Source: CAWBOY01 sp963790585 (GTDB taxonomy: Bacteria; Planctomycetota; Planctomycetia; Gemmatales; Gemmataceae). Taken from it: DNA of 64,000 nucleotides. Made by a program: the position numbers and the translations under genes. The stretch lies in contig CAWBOY010000007.1 in the NCBI GenBank assembly GCA_963790585.1, positions 620,001 to 684,000 of the forward strand, given 5' to 3'. Below, piece by piece: positions 61,395 through 64,000 of this stretch. Each line of letters starts with the position of its first letter. Positions within the stretch are counted from its first letter, which is position 1. The notes under the pieces were generated by a model. It was not told where the DNA came from. It was given only the letters and a program-made list of their open reading frames with translations, and made no database searches.

Positions 61395-62234
61395 TCATAC
61401 ACGCCCGCGGGCCCGATCCAGGGCGTCGGCCACGGCTCGTCGCGCCAGCGTATCGAAGTCGATCGCCTCCAGGCGGCGCTCGATCGCTTTTTCGATCTCG
61501 GCCAACGGCGTGAACGGTATAACCCGCGCCGGCAGCAGCAACGGCATCGTCAGCCCCAGCGCCTTGAGCAGGTCGGGCGACAGATCGACCATGCCTTTGG
61601 AAACGGCCTCGACCAGGGCGTCTTGATTGGCGGGCAGGAAGACGCAGGCATATTCCAGGAGCAGCCATTCATCGATGACGAGAGACACCTGCTCGTTCCA
61701 GCCGTTCTTTTGAACCTCCGCTTTGTCCGGTATGTGAACCTTCGTCGGCAGAAAGCCGATGCTTTTGCCATTGAGCAGCCCGGATTGGATGAGCGCGAGA
61801 ATCTGATCGGGCGCCCAGGTTTCACCCGCGGGCCAGGCTTCGGGTCGCGGCGGATACTGCGTCTTGGCTTTGATGCCGATCCGGTCGCCATCCTTGACCC
61901 GGCGCCGCCATAGCGATCGCCCAACCGGCGGCAGTGCGTACGCATGACCCAACGTCACAAGCGGATTGCCCTGAAATTGGCTGTCGTCCATGCCCCGCGC
62001 CATGACAACCTCGCCGGTCCGATCGACGCTTTCCGTCGTGATCCACGAAACATCGCTGCGTTCGCCCGGATTCAACTCGGTCGGCGCCTTGGCCGTCACG
62101 AGATGGCGATAGCGATAATCCTCACCAGGAGGCAAAGTCTTGAGCAAGGCATCGAGCGCGCGGGCCTGCCTGTCGAGCATCGGAAAGCCGAGCGGTCCTT
62201 CGGTTTCGCCATAGCTGCGTGGAAATTCAGACAT
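61395..62234 (-). CDS. prohead protease-like (HK97 S78/U35 type) orphan
   Basis: A 279-residue protein with the phage prohead protease outline: DVSWITTESVDRTGEVVMA, NPLVTLGHAYALPPVGRSLW (His in GHAY) and LIQSGLLNGKSIGFLPTKVH (Ser in KSIGF). In HK97-type phages this protease matures capsids. No capsid or portal gene adjoins. A terminase-like gene lies at 11 kb. Stand-alone prophage-derived genes or a scattered gene transfer agent are the two readings I would consider. Confidence 0.72.
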   Translation of the reverse strand: MSEFPRSYGETEGPLGFPMLDRQARALDALLKTLPPGEDYRYRHLVTAKAPTELNPGERSDVSWITTESVDRTGEVVMARGMDDSQFQGNPLVTLGHAYALPPVGRSLWRRRVKDGDRIGIKAKTQYPPRPEAWPAGETWAPDQILALIQSGLLNGKSIGFLPTKVHIPDKAEVQKNGWNEQVSLVIDEWLLLEYACVFLPANQDALVEAVSKGMVDLSPDLLKALGLTMPLLLPARVIPFTPLAEIEKAIERRLEAIDFDTLARRAVADALDRARGRV

Positions 62235-62300
62235 CGGAAGGCTCCAAAAGAGTGAGGGGGATTTTGGAGCAAGGATACTGTACAGATGTGCGTTGTTACC

Positions 62301-62416
62301 AGACCGAGCCTGAAGCGTCAGCGAAGGGCATTCGTATTACCCGAGCCTGAAGCGTCAGCGAAGAGCATTTTGTATTTCAAAATACGAATGCTCTTCGCTG
62401 ACGCTTCAGGCTCGGG
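62301..62416. repeat. family B palindrome, copy 4 with an added half
   Basis: A half copy ACCGAGCCTGAAGCGTCAGC-GAAGGGCATTCG (62303) runs into a full copy with AGCGTCAGCGAAGAGCATT and the inverse AATGCTCTTCGCTGACGCT. The TCAG/CTGA pair matches between its arms. The end is close to a TATACAAT box (62416). Confidence 0.85.
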
Positions 62417-62460
62417 TATACAATGTCCATTCAGCAACTCCATAATTGAGGTGTCCTCCC

Positions 62461-64000
62461 ATGCCTCTCGACCCAAAGCAGTCAAATGAGATCTTTCTTG
62501 ACGCTATAGGTAAGCCTACCGGCGAAAGAGCCGGTTTTCTTGATAAAGCTTGCGAAGCAAACGCCGAGCTTCGCGGGCACATCGAAGAGATGCTCAAGGC
62601 CCATGACGAAGCGAGCCCCACGGTTGCGACGGCCAAGCCGGGGCCACTCGATGTCACGGGGCCGCATACGCCTGGCGGAAATGTCTCTTTCAGCTTCGAC
62701 CAACCCGGCGTGCAGATCGGCTCGGTGATCGGCGGCAAATACCTGCTGCTCGAAGTCATTGGCGAGGGCGGGATGGGTACGGTCTATCGCGCCCAGCAAT
62801 CCGAGCCTGTCAAGCGCAAGGTCGCGCTGAAGCTCATCAAGGCGGGCATGGATACCAAAGCCGTGCTGCGCCGCTTCGAGCAAGAGCGCCAGGCGCTCGC
62901 CCTCATGGATCATCCCTGTATCGCCAAGGTATTCGACGCCGGCAATACTCCGCCCGGAGGGGAAGGCGGCGGTTGTCCCTTTTTTGTCATGGAGTTGGTC
63001 AATGGGCTGCCCCTGACGAAGTTCTGCGATGAGGCCAAAATGACGCTGGCGGAGCGTCTCGAGCTGTTCGTCCCGATTTGTCAGGCGGTGCAGCATGCCC
63101 ATCAAAAAGGGATTGTGCATCGCGATCTCAAGCCATCCAACATTTTGGTTACGATCTACGACGGCAAGCCCGTACCCAAGGTCATCGATTTCGGCGTGGC
63201 CAAGGCGGTTGCGGGCAAGCTGACTGATGAGTCGTTGTCCACGCAGTTTGGCCAGGTTGTAGGAACGTTGGAGTATATGTCGCCCGAGCAGGCGGGGCTA
63301 TCGGGCTTGGACATCGACACGCGCTCGGACATCTACTCGCTCGGCGTCATTCTTTATGAGCTGTTGACCGGACTGACGCCGATCGACGTCAAGCGGCTGC
63401 GCAAGGCGGCGCTGCATGAGTTGATTCGCGTCATCCAGGAGGAAGAGCCGGCGAAGCCTTCGACGCGGCTGTTCGACGGATGAATCGCTGCCGTCGCTGG
63501 CGGCATCGCGGCACACGGAGCCAAAGCGCTTGACTGCACTGCTCCGTGGCGAGCTGGATTGTATCGTCATGAAATGTCTGGAGAAACAGCGCGATCGCCG
63601 CTACGACACGGCGAATGGTTTGGCGCGGGATATCCAGCGCTATCTGGCGGACGAGCCGGTCGAAGCCAGGCCGCCGAGCGCGAGCTATCGACTGAAAAAA
63701 TTCCTGAGCCGTAATCGCGGGCCGGTATTGGCGGTGGCGCTCGTCGTGCTGGCTATGGCGGTCGGAGTTGTCGGCACAACTTTGGGTATGGTGCGCGCGA
63801 CGGAGGCCCTCAAAGGGGAGGAGAGACAGCGTGGCATCGCCGAAACCAACGCCACGCAGGCCGGCCTGGAACGGGATCGCGCCGACGAGGAGAAACGGAT
63901 CGCGCAAGCCTTCTCCGACTTTCTCCAGTCGGATCTCCTCCTCCAGGCGGCGAGCCTCTCTCAGGCAAACCGGGGTTTTCGCGCCGAGCCAAATCTAACA
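62461..64000 (+). CDS. Ser/Thr kinase, frameshifted, cut by the window edge
   Basis: ATG 62461 starts MPLDPKQSNEIFLDAIGKPT, the same leader as the kinase-TPR protein at 13-16 kb. The kinase reads LLEVIGEGGMGTVYRAQQSE, VALKLIKAGMD, IVHRDLKPSN, VIDFGVAKAVAG and YMSPEQAGL. The frame breaks at TT 63472-63473; dropping one base joins it to DESLPSLAASRHTEPKRLTA, LDCIVMKCLEKQRDRRYDT and a membrane helix (GPVLAVALVVLAMAVGVVGT). The C-terminal extension leaves the window. It is a paralogue of the first kinase and probably another transmembrane sensor kinase. Confidence 0.85.

Overview
The window looks like the chromosome of a planctomycete, most likely a Gemmataceae-type bacterium. The marks are a very large heme-binding CxxCH/ThuA protein, two Ser/Thr kinases with a shared planctomycete N-terminus (one with TPRs), a secreted repeat protein with the LESRLAPA leader, DUF1080 and HpcH/HpaI sugar-degradation genes, and a homologue pair from the tetrahydromethanopterin C1 pathway. 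No tRNA, rRNA or CRISPR array was seen. All taxonomy and function here come from reading the sequence; no database search was run.

Layout. 0-5 kb: secreted rhamnogalacturonan lyase-like protein, two hypothetical genes, a CobW GTPase and a DUF559 endonuclease boxed by inverted repeats. 5-11 kb: elongation factor P, an AlgI/AlgJ-type polysaccharide O-acetylation pair, a triple YbjQ protein, and a PIN/RHH toxin-antitoxin pair with a perfect palindromic operator. 11-24 kb: an orphan terminase, a LolA-like protein, a kinase-TPR protein, the MfnE/MfnF-like pair, an FHA-GGDEF protein, lipoproteins and a GlcD-type oxidase. 24-41 kb: large secreted proteins, sugar isomerase, aldo/keto reductase, aldolase, a wrecked toxin-antitoxin locus and a duplicated membrane gene with a GspG-like domain. 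41-50 kb: glycyl-tRNA synthetase, an AAA ATPase + DUF4276 (TOPRIM-like) + macro-domain run that may be a defence island, and a sigma-70 factor with extra N-terminal helix-turn-helix domains. 51-64 kb: secreted proteins, IF-3 with an apparent ATT start, a MazEF-like pair, MalQ, an orphan prohead protease and a second kinase running off the right edge.

Two features run through the whole window. First, intergenic space is packed with at least five families of dispersed palindromes (called A-E here, plus smaller ones). Several sit exactly at stop codons, keep a fixed orientation to the upstream gene, or show paired (compensatory) changes in their arms. Second, at least nine genes carry apparent one-base frameshifts, many in homopolymers and including the essential infC. 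Uncorrected long-read indels are therefore the most likely cause, and 'broken' genes here should not be taken at face value without read support.
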